Shown piece by piece: positions 11,060 through 17,592 of a stretch of DNA of 22,339 nt. The position numbers were made by a program, and so were the translations under genes. Numbering within the stretch: the stretch's first letter is position 1; every line of letters starts with the position of its first letter. Location of the stretch: the NCBI GenBank assembly GCA_964344495.1, contig CAYFNI010000035.1, positions 1 through 22,339 on the forward strand, given 5' to 3'. The notes beneath the pieces are model-generated. The model saw only the letters and a list, made by a program, of their open reading frames with translations, was not told where the DNA came from and searched no databases. Origin of the DNA: UBA6136 sp964344495. Lineage in GTDB: Bacteria > Pseudomonadota > Gammaproteobacteria > Methylococcales > Methylococcaceae.

Positions 11060-11077
11060 CTCCTCACACCGTCCCCC

Positions 11078-11104
11078 AAAAACCAAAAACGCCCCTGAGG
11101 GGCG
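11078..11104 (-). terminator. Leader terminator 1, upstream of rimP
   Basis: On the minus strand CGCCCC (11104-11099), loop TCA and GGGGCG (11095-11090) form a perfect 6-bp GC stem, followed by TTTTTGGTTTTTGG. No annotated minus-strand gene lies upstream, so it has no obvious gene to end. It forms a pair with the terminator at 11033-11059. Confidence 0.82.
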
Positions 11105-11163
11105 AATTTCGTACGGAGCGGTCACTCACACCAGCCGGGCCGGTTAACCCGAAAAACAAACGC

Positions 11164-11193
11164 ATAATAGCATGTCATTGAAGCAAATGGGAA
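11164..11193 (-). promoter_or_regulatory. Predicted promoter of the rimP-nusA-infB operon
   Basis: On the minus strand TTCCCA (11193-11188, 4 of 6), an 18-bp spacer and TATTAT (11169-11164, 5 of 6) predict a start near 11157. This gives a leader of about 145 nt before rimP that contains both intrinsic terminators. The -35 match is modest. Confidence 0.5.
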
Positions 11194-11329
11194 CAACGAC
11201 TTGCCGTCAGCAGGGTAGTCACCGTCAGCCCGCTTCTAAGCGCCATGCGCGTTTGGCGCGGCCCTCGGGCCACACGTGCCATGCAGGCCAACCCGGACCG
11301 ACAGAACGCTCAATCCCGCCACTGCAGCG
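11194..11329. other. Gene-free divergent spacer with direct repeat and tandem hairpins
   Basis: Rest of the 388-nt gap between rimP and the rhodanese gene. It holds a direct repeat CCGTCAGC at 11204-11211 and 11222-11229. It also holds a hairpin GCGCCA (11240-11245)/TGGCGC (11254-11259), abutted by the near-palindrome GGCCCTCGGGCC (11260-11271). None is followed by a T-tract. I found no tRNA, although E. coli has metY at the head of its nusA operon. No ORF here has a convincing ribosome-binding site. Confidence 0.5.
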
Positions 11330-11358
11330 GAGACAAACCCACGCCCGCCCCGTAATAT
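11330..11358 (+). promoter_or_regulatory. Predicted promoter for the rhodanese-hslR-xseA genes
   Basis: GAGACA (11330-11335, 4 of 6), a 17-bp spacer and TAATAT (11353-11358, 4 of 6) lie 43 bases before the first gene. The match is moderate, but position and spacing are right for a plus-strand start near 11365. Confidence 0.4.
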
Positions 11359-11400
11359 GATGACCAGTCCCGATACCTTTCAGCCAGACGGAGTTACCCG

Positions 11401-11766
11401 ATGCCCCTCTCCCCCATGGATCTTGTTGCCGCTGCCAAGCAGAACATCCGCGAAGTCAGCGCCGACGAAGCCCGGTCGATGATCGGAACCGCCAGGCTGT
11501 TGCTGGACGTCCGCGAACCGGCGGAATTTGCCGCGGGGCATCTGCCGGGCGCCGTGAACATTCCGCGCGGCGTCGTGGAATTCCAGATCGGCGCTCATCC
11601 GACCTTCGCTTCCGCGCAGGCAGAACCGATCCTGGTCTATTGCCTGTCGGGCGGGCGGTCCGCGCTGGCGGTCGAAAACCTGCAGAAACTGGGCTATACC
11701 GGCACCGTCAGCCTAGCCGGCGGCTACAAGGGCTGGACCGAAGCCGGACTTCCGACCGAAGCCTGA
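11401..11766 (+). CDS. Single-domain rhodanese-like protein
   Basis: This is a small (121-residue) rhodanese-fold protein, probably a cytoplasmic sulfurtransferase or sulfur carrier. The domain shows LLLDVREPAEFAAGHLPGAVNIPRG near residues 33-57 and the active-site loop CLSGGR, with Cys81 as the persulfide-forming residue in a six-residue CxxxxR loop. GGYKGWTEAGLP closes the domain. No signal peptide or membrane segment is seen. GGAG at 11390-11393 lies 7 nt before the ATG. The stop is 14 nt before hslR. Substrate and partner cannot be inferred from neighbours, which are heat-shock and DNA-repair genes. Confidence 0.9.
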   Translation: MPLSPMDLVAAAKQNIREVSADEARSMIGTARLLLDVREPAEFAAGHLPGAVNIPRGVVEFQIGAHPTFASAQAEPILVYCLSGGRSALAVENLQKLGYTGTVSLAGGYKGWTEAGLPTEA

Positions 11767-11780
11767 GACGCCCCACGCCG

Positions 11781-12200
11781 ATGTCGCGCCCCCACCCCTC
11801 AGCCGAGGCAGCCGCCGATCCGCGCATGCGCCTCGACAAATGGCTGTGGGCCGCACGCTTCTTCAAGACGCGTCAACTCGCCATTGAAGCCATCAACGGC
11901 GGCAAGGTGCATGTCAACGGTCAGCGGACCAAGCCGGGCAAGGAAATTGCCGTCGGGATGCGGCTGGAGATCACCAAGGAACCCTACGCCTGGGACATTA
12001 CGGTGACCGCTCTGAACGCCCAGCGCCGTCCCGCCGATGAAGCTGCCCAGCTCTACACCGAAGCCCCCGAAAGCCGGGCACGGCGTGAGGAGGAAGTCGC
12101 TCGCCGCCGCGAGGAACGCGCGCTCGGCATCCCGACCGAGAATCGGCCCAACAAGCGCGAGCGCCGCATGATCCATCGCTTCAAGCGCGTTGACGGATGA
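11781..12200 (+). CDS. hslR: Ribosome-associated heat shock protein Hsp15 (S4 RNA-binding domain)
   Basis: Hsp15 binds free 50S subunits carrying a stalled nascent chain after heat shock. An S4 domain begins at residue 16 with MRLDKWLWAARFFKTRQLAIEAINGGKVHVNGQRTKPG, the hallmark of the family. A basic, Arg/Glu-rich C-terminal tail (ESRARREEEVARRREER, then NKRERRMIHRFKR) suits rRNA binding. ATG 11781 gives 139 residues (E. coli 133). An earlier in-frame start at 11640 would lie inside the rhodanese gene and is rejected. The stop overlaps the xseA start by 4 nt, suggesting translational coupling. Confidence 0.93.
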   Translation: MSRPHPSAEAAADPRMRLDKWLWAARFFKTRQLAIEAINGGKVHVNGQRTKPGKEIAVGMRLEITKEPYAWDITVTALNAQRRPADEAAQLYTEAPESRARREEEVARRREERALGIPTENRPNKRERRMIHRFKRVDG

Positions 12201-13588
12201 TCCGCGAGCAGACTGCCCGCTACACAGTGACCGGACCGACCGACACACCGGCGGTATACACGGTTTCGCGCCTGAACCGCCTGTGCCGTTTCCTGCTGTC
12301 CGAAACCTTCGGCAGCATCACCGTGGAAGGTGAAATCTCGAACTTCACTGCCGCCAGTTCGGGCCACCTGTACTTTACCCTGAAGGACAGCGACGCCCAG
12401 GTCCGCTGCGCGATGTTCAAGCCGCAGGCCCGCCTGTCACCCCATCGCCCCCAGAACGGCGACCATGTCCAGGTGAAGGCACAGGTTAGCCTGTACGAAC
12501 CCCGCGGCGATTATCAGCTGATTGTCGAACGGATCGAGCCGGCCGGGGACGGCGCCCTGGCGCTGGCATTCGAACGGCTCAAGCAAAAGCTGGCCAGCGA
12601 GGGCCTGTTCGATCAAGCGCACAAGCAACCCCTGCCAGCCCTGCCAAGGACCGTTGGCGTCATCACCTCTCCCAGCGGGGCTGCCATCCGCGACATTCTG
12701 AGCGTACTCAAACGCCGCTTTCCCGCCATCGAAGTCATCCTGTTCCCGGTCAAGGTCCAAGGAGCCGAAGCCCGTGACGAGATCGTCCATGCCCTGCGGC
12801 TCGCCAACCGGCTCAAAGCCTGTGATGTGCTAATCGTCGGCCGTGGCGGCGGATCAAGCGAGGACTTGTGGACATTCAATGAGGAAGCAGTCGTGCGAGC
12901 CATTTACGCTTCGCAGATTCCCGTCGTGGCGGCCATCGGGCACGAGATCGACATCACCCTCAGCGATTTCGTCGCCGACCTGCGGGCACCGACGCCCTCG
13001 GCCGCCGCCGAGGCCATCAGCCCGGACCAGACCGAATGGGGGCTGCGTATCGAGCGACTGGCAGCGCGCCTGGCTCGGACAGTCCGGCAACGGCTGGCGC
13101 AAACCCGGATGCGGACAGAGCATCAAGAAAAAAGACTCGGCCAGCTGCACCCCGCCCAGCGGCTGCACACCCAACTGCAGCGCCTGGATGAACTGGAACT
13201 CCGCCTCAACCGCAGCACTGCCCAGCAGCAGCACTTTCGCCGTCGGCACATCACGGAACTGACCAACCGACTGCTCGGCACACGACCGGAGCAGCGCCTG
13301 CACCACCTCGAGCTGCACTGCACGCAACTGGAGCGCCGCCTGGCAACGGTCTGGCGACGACAGTTCGAGCAGGGGCAACAACGGGTTCTGCGACTGTCGC
13401 AGACACTGCATGGCGTCAGCCCGCTGGCCACACTCGCCCGCGGTTACAGCATCACCCGCCGCGCCGACACTGGCGCCGTACTTCTATCGAGCCAGCACTG
13501 CCCACCCGGCACCCGCCTTTTGACCCAACTGGCCGATGGCGAGCTACTGAGCACCGTCGAAGCACCTCCCGACACCCGCTCAATCTGA
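12197..13588 (+). CDS. xseA: Exodeoxyribonuclease VII large subunit
   Basis: XseA is the catalytic subunit of exonuclease VII, which degrades single-stranded DNA from both ends with XseB. The 463-residue product has the N-terminal OB fold (YTVSRLNRLCRFLLSETFG, then GEISNFTAASSGHLYFTLKD). The catalytic core has GVITSPSGAAIRDIL near residue 155, GRGGGSSEDLWTFNEE near 215, and GHEIDITLSDFVADLRAPTPSAAAE near 248. A long Gln/Arg-rich helical coiled-coil region follows, and ARGYSITRR near the C-terminus. All conserved blocks are intact. Its ATG overlaps the hslR stop (ATGA). xseB is not next to it. Confidence 0.97.
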   Translation: MIREQTARYTVTGPTDTPAVYTVSRLNRLCRFLLSETFGSITVEGEISNFTAASSGHLYFTLKDSDAQVRCAMFKPQARLSPHRPQNGDHVQVKAQVSLYEPRGDYQLIVERIEPAGDGALALAFERLKQKLASEGLFDQAHKQPLPALPRTVGVITSPSGAAIRDILSVLKRRFPAIEVILFPVKVQGAEARDEIVHALRLANRLKACDVLIVGRGGGSSEDLWTFNEEAVVRAIYASQIPVVAAIGHEIDITLSDFVADLRAPTPSAAAEAISPDQTEWGLRIERLAARLARTVRQRLAQTRMRTEHQEKRLGQLHPAQRLHTQLQRLDELELRLNRSTAQQQHFRRRHITELTNRLLGTRPEQRLHHLELHCTQLERRLATVWRRQFEQGQQRVLRLSQTLHGVSPLATLARGYSITRRADTGAVLLSSQHCPPGTRLLTQLADGELLSTVEAPPDTRSI

Positions 13589-13604
13589 AAGACGGGCGGC
13601 TATA

Positions 13605-13633
13605 TCGACATCGGACAAGGCTGTCGGCATAAT
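13605..13633 (+). promoter_or_regulatory. Predicted promoter of the SnoaL-GNAT-hydrolase-cimA cluster
   Basis: TCGACA (13605-13610, 5 of 6), a 17-bp spacer and CATAAT (13628-13633, 5 of 6) give a good housekeeping promoter, with a start near 13640. A 6-bp hairpin, GCCCGG (13634-13639)/CCGGGC (13657-13662), follows. It lacks a T-tract, so I read it as leader structure rather than a terminator. Confidence 0.65.
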
Positions 13634-13703
13634 GCCCGGCTGTTTTGAACCCGATACCGGGCCGCCTTCGCACCCGGCATCCCAACCTAGACGGGAACGC
13701 CCG

Positions 13704-14111
13704 ATGAACCAAGCCAGCCAAGACCTGATCCAGAATTACTATGCGGCCTTCAACGCCGGCGACATGGATAACTTTCTGAACCTGCTGACCGACGACGTTG
13801 TTCACGACATCAACCAGGGTCCGCGCGAAACCGGCAAGGCTGCTTTCCGCGCCTTCATGGATCGGATGAACCGCAATTACAAGGAACAACTGGTCGACAT
13901 GGTCATCATGACCAGTAACGACGGCACCCGCGCCGCTGCCGAATTCGTGGTACTGGGCGAATACCTGGTCACGGATGAGGGCCTGCCACCGGCCAAGGGC
14001 CAGACCTACCGTCTGCCGGCTGGTGCGTTTTTCGATATTCGCGACGGCAAGGTGGCCCGTATCACCAACTACTACAATCTGGAAGACTGGATCGCTCAGG
14101 TCAGCGCCTGA
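13704..14111 (+). CDS. SnoaL-like/ketosteroid-isomerase-related protein
   Basis: This 135-residue protein of the NTF2-like (SnoaL) fold belongs with the proteobacterial 'ketosteroid isomerase-related' family. Members are presumed to be enzymes of unknown substrate. Visible features are the N-terminal helix NYYAAFNAGDMDNFLNLLTDDVVHDINQG, a central strand region (RAAAEFVVLGEYLVTDEG), and the C-terminal AGAFFDIRDGKVARITNYYNLEDWI. ATG 13704 was chosen because it has GGGA upstream and matches the family length; the frame is open from 13632. It is the first gene of the cluster, 26 nt before the GNAT gene. A true steroid isomerase is unlikely here; the neighbours (acetyltransferase, nitrilase-type amidase) hint at amide or acyl chemistry, but that is inference. 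Confidence 0.85.
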   Translation: MNQASQDLIQNYYAAFNAGDMDNFLNLLTDDVVHDINQGPRETGKAAFRAFMDRMNRNYKEQLVDMVIMTSNDGTRAAAEFVVLGEYLVTDEGLPPAKGQTYRLPAGAFFDIRDGKVARITNYYNLEDWIAQVSA

Positions 14112-14137
14112 TCGAGCCGGGCAAACTGCTGACCCGC

Positions 14138-14752
14138 ATGAGCGCGCCGCTGACCATCCGCCGATTCAACGGCACCGACCCGGAACTGAAGGCCTTTTTG
14201 CCCGATCTGGCCCAGTTGCGTATTCAGGTGTTTCGCGACTTTCCGTACCTTTATGACGGCACGGTCGAGTATGAAGAAAAATACCTGGAAACGTACACCC
14301 GGTGCGCCGAGAGCATTGTCGTGCTGGTTCTGGAGGGCGATCAGGTCGTCGGCGCCACCACGGGTCTGCCGATGGAGTCCGAAACCCCCGAATTCCAGCG
14401 GCCATTCATCGAGCAGGGTTACGACCCCCGCCGCATTTTCTACTGTGCCGAATCCATCTTGCTCAAGGCTTACCGTGGGCGTGGCGTCTACCCCCGGTTT
14501 TTTGCCGAGCGCGAAGGCCATGCCCGCGCACTGGGTCGGTTTGACCTCAGCTGTTTTTGCTGCGTGCAACGCCCCGAGAACCACCCCTTGCGGCCGACCG
14601 ACTATCAGCCGCTGGATGCGATCTGGCGCAAGTTCGGCTATGTCCAGCACCCGGAACTGGCCACGAGCTATACCTGGAAGGATGTGGACGCACCTGACGA
14701 GTCACCCAAGCCAATGATTTTCTGGCTCAAATCCCTGCGGGAGGACAACTGA
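14138..14752 (+). CDS. GNAT-family N-acetyltransferase, partner of a carbon-nitrogen hydrolase
   Basis: This 204-residue GNAT-fold protein shows the strand VLVLEGDQVVGATTGLPM (motif A approach) near residues 64-81. The acetyl-CoA-binding turn is AYRGRGVYPRFFAERE near residue 110, equivalent to the Q/RxxGxG/A pyrophosphate loop. An aromatic tail contains YTWKDVD and PMIFWLK. Its stop overlaps the start of the carbon-nitrogen hydrolase gene (TGATG). Fused GNAT/carbon-nitrogen hydrolase proteins are known in other bacteria, so this pair probably works together, perhaps one acylating and one deacylating the same amine. The substrate is unknown. Confidence 0.85.
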   Translation: MSAPLTIRRFNGTDPELKAFLPDLAQLRIQVFRDFPYLYDGTVEYEEKYLETYTRCAESIVVLVLEGDQVVGATTGLPMESETPEFQRPFIEQGYDPRRIFYCAESILLKAYRGRGVYPRFFAEREGHARALGRFDLSCFCCVQRPENHPLRPTDYQPLDAIWRKFGYVQHPELATSYTWKDVDAPDESPKPMIFWLKSLREDN

Positions 14753-15639
14753 TGTCCGCAGCCTTCCGCATCGCCAGCGCCCAATATGACATCGGCACCC
14801 TGACGGATTGGGCGGCGTACGCAAGCAAGATCCGGCGCTGGGTCAACGAAGCCGCCGAAACCGGCGCCAAGCTGCTGGTGTTCCCGGAATACTTCAGCAT
14901 GGAGCTCGCCTCGCTGTTCCCGGAGGAGGTGTACCGCTCGCTGTCGCGCCAGCTGGATGCGCTGCAGGAACTGTTGCCGGATTTTCAGCGACTGTTCGCC
15001 GACCTGGCCCGCGAGCGGGGCGTCCATATCGTGGCCGGCTCCTACCCCGTGCGGCAGCCGGATGGGCGTTTCCACAACCGCGCTTTCCTGTTCCGGCCGG
15101 ATGGGCAGCTGGACTTTCAGGACAAGTTGCAGATGACCCGCTTCGAAAACTAGCAGTGGTTCATCACCGGCGGTGCAGAACTCAAGACCTTCGACACCGA
15201 GCTGGGCCGGATCGGCATCAACATTTGCTATGACAGCGAATTCCCGCTGCTGGCCCGGCATCAGGTCGAAGCCGGCGCCGATCTGATCATAGTGCCGAGC
15301 TGTACCGACACCACCGCCGGCTACTGGCGTGTGCGCATCGGCTGTCAGGCACGGGCGCTGGAAAACCAGTGCTATGTCGTCCAGTCGCCGACCGTCGGCC
15401 TGGCGCCCTGGTCCGAGGCCGTGGACGTCAATATCGGCGCGGCCGCTGTCTACACGCCGGTCGATTACGGCTTTCCCGACAACGGTGTGCTGGCCATTGG
15501 CGAACTGAACGCCACCCAGTGGGTCTACGCGGAGGTCGATCCGGCAGCGATCGGACGCATCCGTCAGACCGGGCAAGTGTTCAATTACCGCGACTGGCCA
15601 ACACAATACCGCTGCCTGCCGTCGCCGACTCGTCCCTGA
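14752..15639 (+). pseudogene. Carbon-nitrogen hydrolase (nitrilase superfamily) with an in-frame TAG
   Basis: The nitrilase-superfamily amidase frame is complete at 295 codons except for one TAG at 15151-15153 (codon 134). The catalytic triad is present in the DNA: Glu46 in VFPEYFS, Lys125 in FQDKLQM, and Cys159 in ICYDSEFP. The first part (133 residues, ending MTRFEN) holds Glu and Lys but not the Cys. The second part keeps the conserved GYWRVRIGCQARALENQCYVVQSPTVG region with no further damage. Relatives usually have an acidic residue at this position, so GAG to TAG is likely; CAG to TAG is also one step away. A GGGAGG Shine-Dalgarno precedes ATG 14752. It could be a recent nonsense mutation, a sequencing error, or a readthrough site; TAG serves as a normal stop in cimA and pqqD nearby. 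Confidence 0.9.
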
Positions 15640-15664
15640 TCGTCCAACCATTCCGGCCGCCAGC

Positions 15665-17302
15665 ATGTCATCACCATCCCATCGGGTTGAGCTTTTCGAT
15701 ACCACACTGCGGGATGGCAGCCAGACCGCAGGCATTCATTTCTCGGTCGAGGACAAGATCCGCATTGCCGACCGCCTGGCCGAGTTCCAGATCGACTGGA
15801 TCGAGGGCGGTTGGCCCGGCGCCAGCCCCAAGGACAGCGCCTTTTTCGACCAAATGCGCCAGCGCCGATGGTCCAGAACCCGGCTGATCGCTTTCGGCAG
15901 CATGGCCCGCCCGGGCAAGGCCGCCAGTGAAGATCCGGGCCTGCGCCATCTGATCGAAAGCGGCGCTGATGGCGCCTGCGTGTTCGGCAAGAGCTGGGAT
16001 CTGCACGTCACCAAGGCGCTGGGGATCAGCCTGCCGGAGAATCTGGATCTGGTGCATGAGTCGGTCAGCTGGCTGAAGGAGCATTTGCCGACGGTGTTTT
16101 TCGATGCCGAGCACTTCTTCGACGGCTACCGCGACAATCCCGAGTATGCGCTTGAGGTGTTGAAAGCCGCCCATGCTGCCGGCGCCGACGGTCTGGTCCT
16201 GTGCGATACGAATGGCGGCAACATCCCTTTCACCGTGGGCCAGACCGTGGCCGAGGTGTTGCGCCAGTTTCCGGAGTGCCTGATCGGCATTCATGCTCAC
16301 AACGACAGCGAACTGGCGGTTGCCAACTCAATCGCCGCCGCCCGGGTCGGCGCGCGCATGATTCAGGGCACGATCAACGGCATCGGTGAGCGGTGTGGCA
16401 ATGCCAATCTGGTTTCGATCATACCGACCTTGCAACTCAAGATGGGCATCGACTGCGGTATTGATGCGAGCCACCTGAGACAGCTCGGTTCGTTATCGCG
16501 TTTCGTCAATGAAATGGCCAACCGCCTGCCCTGGCAGCATCAGCCGTATGTAGGCCTGAATGCGTTTGCGCACAAGGGAGGCATTCACGCCTCGGCAGTG
16601 CGCAAGGAATCCCGGTTGTATGAGCATATCGACCCGGAACTGGTCGGCAACGAGCGGTTGATCCTGGTCTCCGATCAGGCCGGCAAGAGCACAGTGCAGC
16701 TGAAAATGATCGAGATGGGGCTGGGTACCGATCTCAACGCGGATGATCCGGCTGTCAGGACAGCCATCCAGCGGGTCAAGGAACAGGAAAATCGCGGCTT
16801 TGCCTATGAGGGCGCCGAGGCCTCGTTCCAGCTGCTGCTACTGAAGGCCATGGACCGCTTCCACCCGTTCTTTGAACTCGACAGCTTCCGCGTCATCGAC
16901 GAAAAGAGCGGCCATGATGATGAGCCGGTGTCCGAAGTCTCCGTCACCCTGCGCGTGGGCCAGCAGAGCACGACCACCACCGCGCGCGGCAACGGTCCGG
17001 TCAATGCCATGGACAACGCCTTGCGGGATGCGCTGATTCCGTTCTATCCCAGTCTCGCCGACATGCGGCTGACCGACTTCAAGGTCCGGGTACTGACCAC
17101 CCAGCAGGCGACTCGCGCCACGGTACGGGTCTTGATCGACTCGACCGACGGCCACTCAAAATGGGGCACGGTCGGTGTCTCCGCCAACATGGTCGAGGCC
17201 AGCTATCAGGCTCTGGCCGATGCGGTTCAGTACAAGCTGATGCTCGACAGGGCAGAACCGCCGGAGGCCCGCCAATCTGAGGCTGGCAAGGTATCCGGAT
17301 AG
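15665..17302 (+). CDS. cimA: Citramalate synthase (CimA type)
   Basis: CimA condenses pyruvate and acetyl-CoA to (R)-citramalate, a threonine-independent entry to isoleucine. The 545-residue product has the DRE-TIM catalytic domain starting ELFDTTLRDGSQTAG near residue 9, with DWIEGGWPGASPKD typical of CimA rather than LeuA. Metal-binding HAHNDSELAVANS is near 216 and GTINGIGERCGNANL near 240. A linker and a C-terminal LeuA-type regulatory/dimer domain follow (from about residue 410, VSEVSVTLRVGQQ). The start ATG 15665 is 25 nt after the hydrolase gene with a weak ribosome-binding site. Being fourth in the cluster, it may supply citramalate for the neighbours or simply ride along. LeuA or homocitrate synthase are less likely given the family-specific blocks. 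Confidence 0.9.
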   Translation: MSSPSHRVELFDTTLRDGSQTAGIHFSVEDKIRIADRLAEFQIDWIEGGWPGASPKDSAFFDQMRQRRWSRTRLIAFGSMARPGKAASEDPGLRHLIESGADGACVFGKSWDLHVTKALGISLPENLDLVHESVSWLKEHLPTVFFDAEHFFDGYRDNPEYALEVLKAAHAAGADGLVLCDTNGGNIPFTVGQTVAEVLRQFPECLIGIHAHNDSELAVANSIAAARVGARMIQGTINGIGERCGNANLVSIIPTLQLKMGIDCGIDASHLRQLGSLSRFVNEMANRLPWQHQPYVGLNAFAHKGGIHASAVRKESRLYEHIDPELVGNERLILVSDQAGKSTVQLKMIEMGLGTDLNADDPAVRTAIQRVKEQENRGFAYEGAEASFQLLLLKAMDRFHPFFELDSFRVIDEKSGHDDEPVSEVSVTLRVGQQSTTTTARGNGPVNAMDNALRDALIPFYPSLADMRLTDFKVRVLTTQQATRATVRVLIDSTDGHSKWGTVGVSANMVEASYQALADAVQYKLMLDRAEPPEARQSEAGKVSG

Positions 17303-17321
17303 CCTCTGACAGGCCATTTTT
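17302..17321 (+). terminator. Weak terminator-like hairpin after cimA
   Basis: GCCT (17302-17305) and AGGC (17311-17314) form a 4-bp stem with a 5-nt loop, followed by CATTTTT. The stem is short, so termination would be partial. It separates cimA from the pqq promoter. Confidence 0.35.
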
Positions 17322-17338
17322 CTGCCCCGTGTGGCGTG

Positions 17339-17367
17339 TTGATTTCACCCTGACCGCCACGTATACT
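17339..17367 (+). promoter_or_regulatory. Predicted promoter of the pqq operon
   Basis: TTGATT (17339-17344), a 17-bp spacer and TATACT (17362-17367, 5 of 6) form a good sigma70 promoter. The start would be near 17374, giving a leader of about 57 nt before pqqA. Confidence 0.7.
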
Positions 17368-17430
17368 TGATGCCGAGCTTGAAAAAGCGTGGCCACAGAA
17401 CAACGAACCAACCTTTTGGAGGATGACCGA

Positions 17431-17505
17431 ATGAGATGGGAAAAACCGAGCTACAACGACATGCGTTTCGGCTTCGAAGTGACCATGTACATCTACAACC
17501 GTTAA
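17431..17505 (+). CDS. pqqA: PQQ precursor peptide PqqA (24 residues)
   Basis: PqqA is the ribosomal peptide whose Glu and Tyr are cross-linked and excised to make pyrroloquinoline quinone. The 24-codon frame reads MRWEKPSYNDMRFGFEVTMY then IYNR. The reactive pair is Glu16 and Tyr20, with the required Glu-x3-Tyr spacing (EVTMY). A strong GGAGG at 17418-17422 lies 8 nt before the ATG, fitting the high dose of precursor peptide needed. It is followed by a terminator-like hairpin and then pqqB. PqqD presents it to the radical SAM enzyme PqqE, both encoded downstream. Confidence 0.96.
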   Translation: MRWEKPSYNDMRFGFEVTMYIYNR

Positions 17506-17523
17506 TCAACGGCGTGTGAGATC

Positions 17524-17556
17524 ACGGGGCTCCGCAGCAATGTCGAGCCCCGTTTT
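17524..17556 (+). terminator. Attenuator/terminator between pqqA and pqqB
   Basis: ACGGGGCTC (17524-17532) and GAGCCCCGT (17545-17553) form a perfect 9-bp stem with a 12-nt loop, followed by TTT. With the strong pqqA ribosome-binding site this would give more pqqA message than pqqBCDE message. The T-tract is short, so readthrough is expected. Confidence 0.75.
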
Positions 17557-17592
17557 CATGTCCAGTCCCTGACCCATCCCGCATTCAACCCC

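Noticed and set aside
11013..11400. tRNA upstream of rimP, as in E. coli metY
   Set aside because: No cloverleaf with a GTTCRA T-loop and matching acceptor arms could be found on either strand.
15151..15153. Pyrrolysine or general TAG recoding
   Set aside because: cimA and pqqD end at TAG and have normal family lengths; no pyl genes are visible. Left open only as a genome-wide check.
15292..15639. Separate small gene for the second half of the carbon-nitrogen hydrolase, starting at GTG 15292
   Set aside because: No ribosome-binding site, and the start lies after the catalytic Cys159. The part continues in the same frame as the first half, so it is the remainder of one gene.
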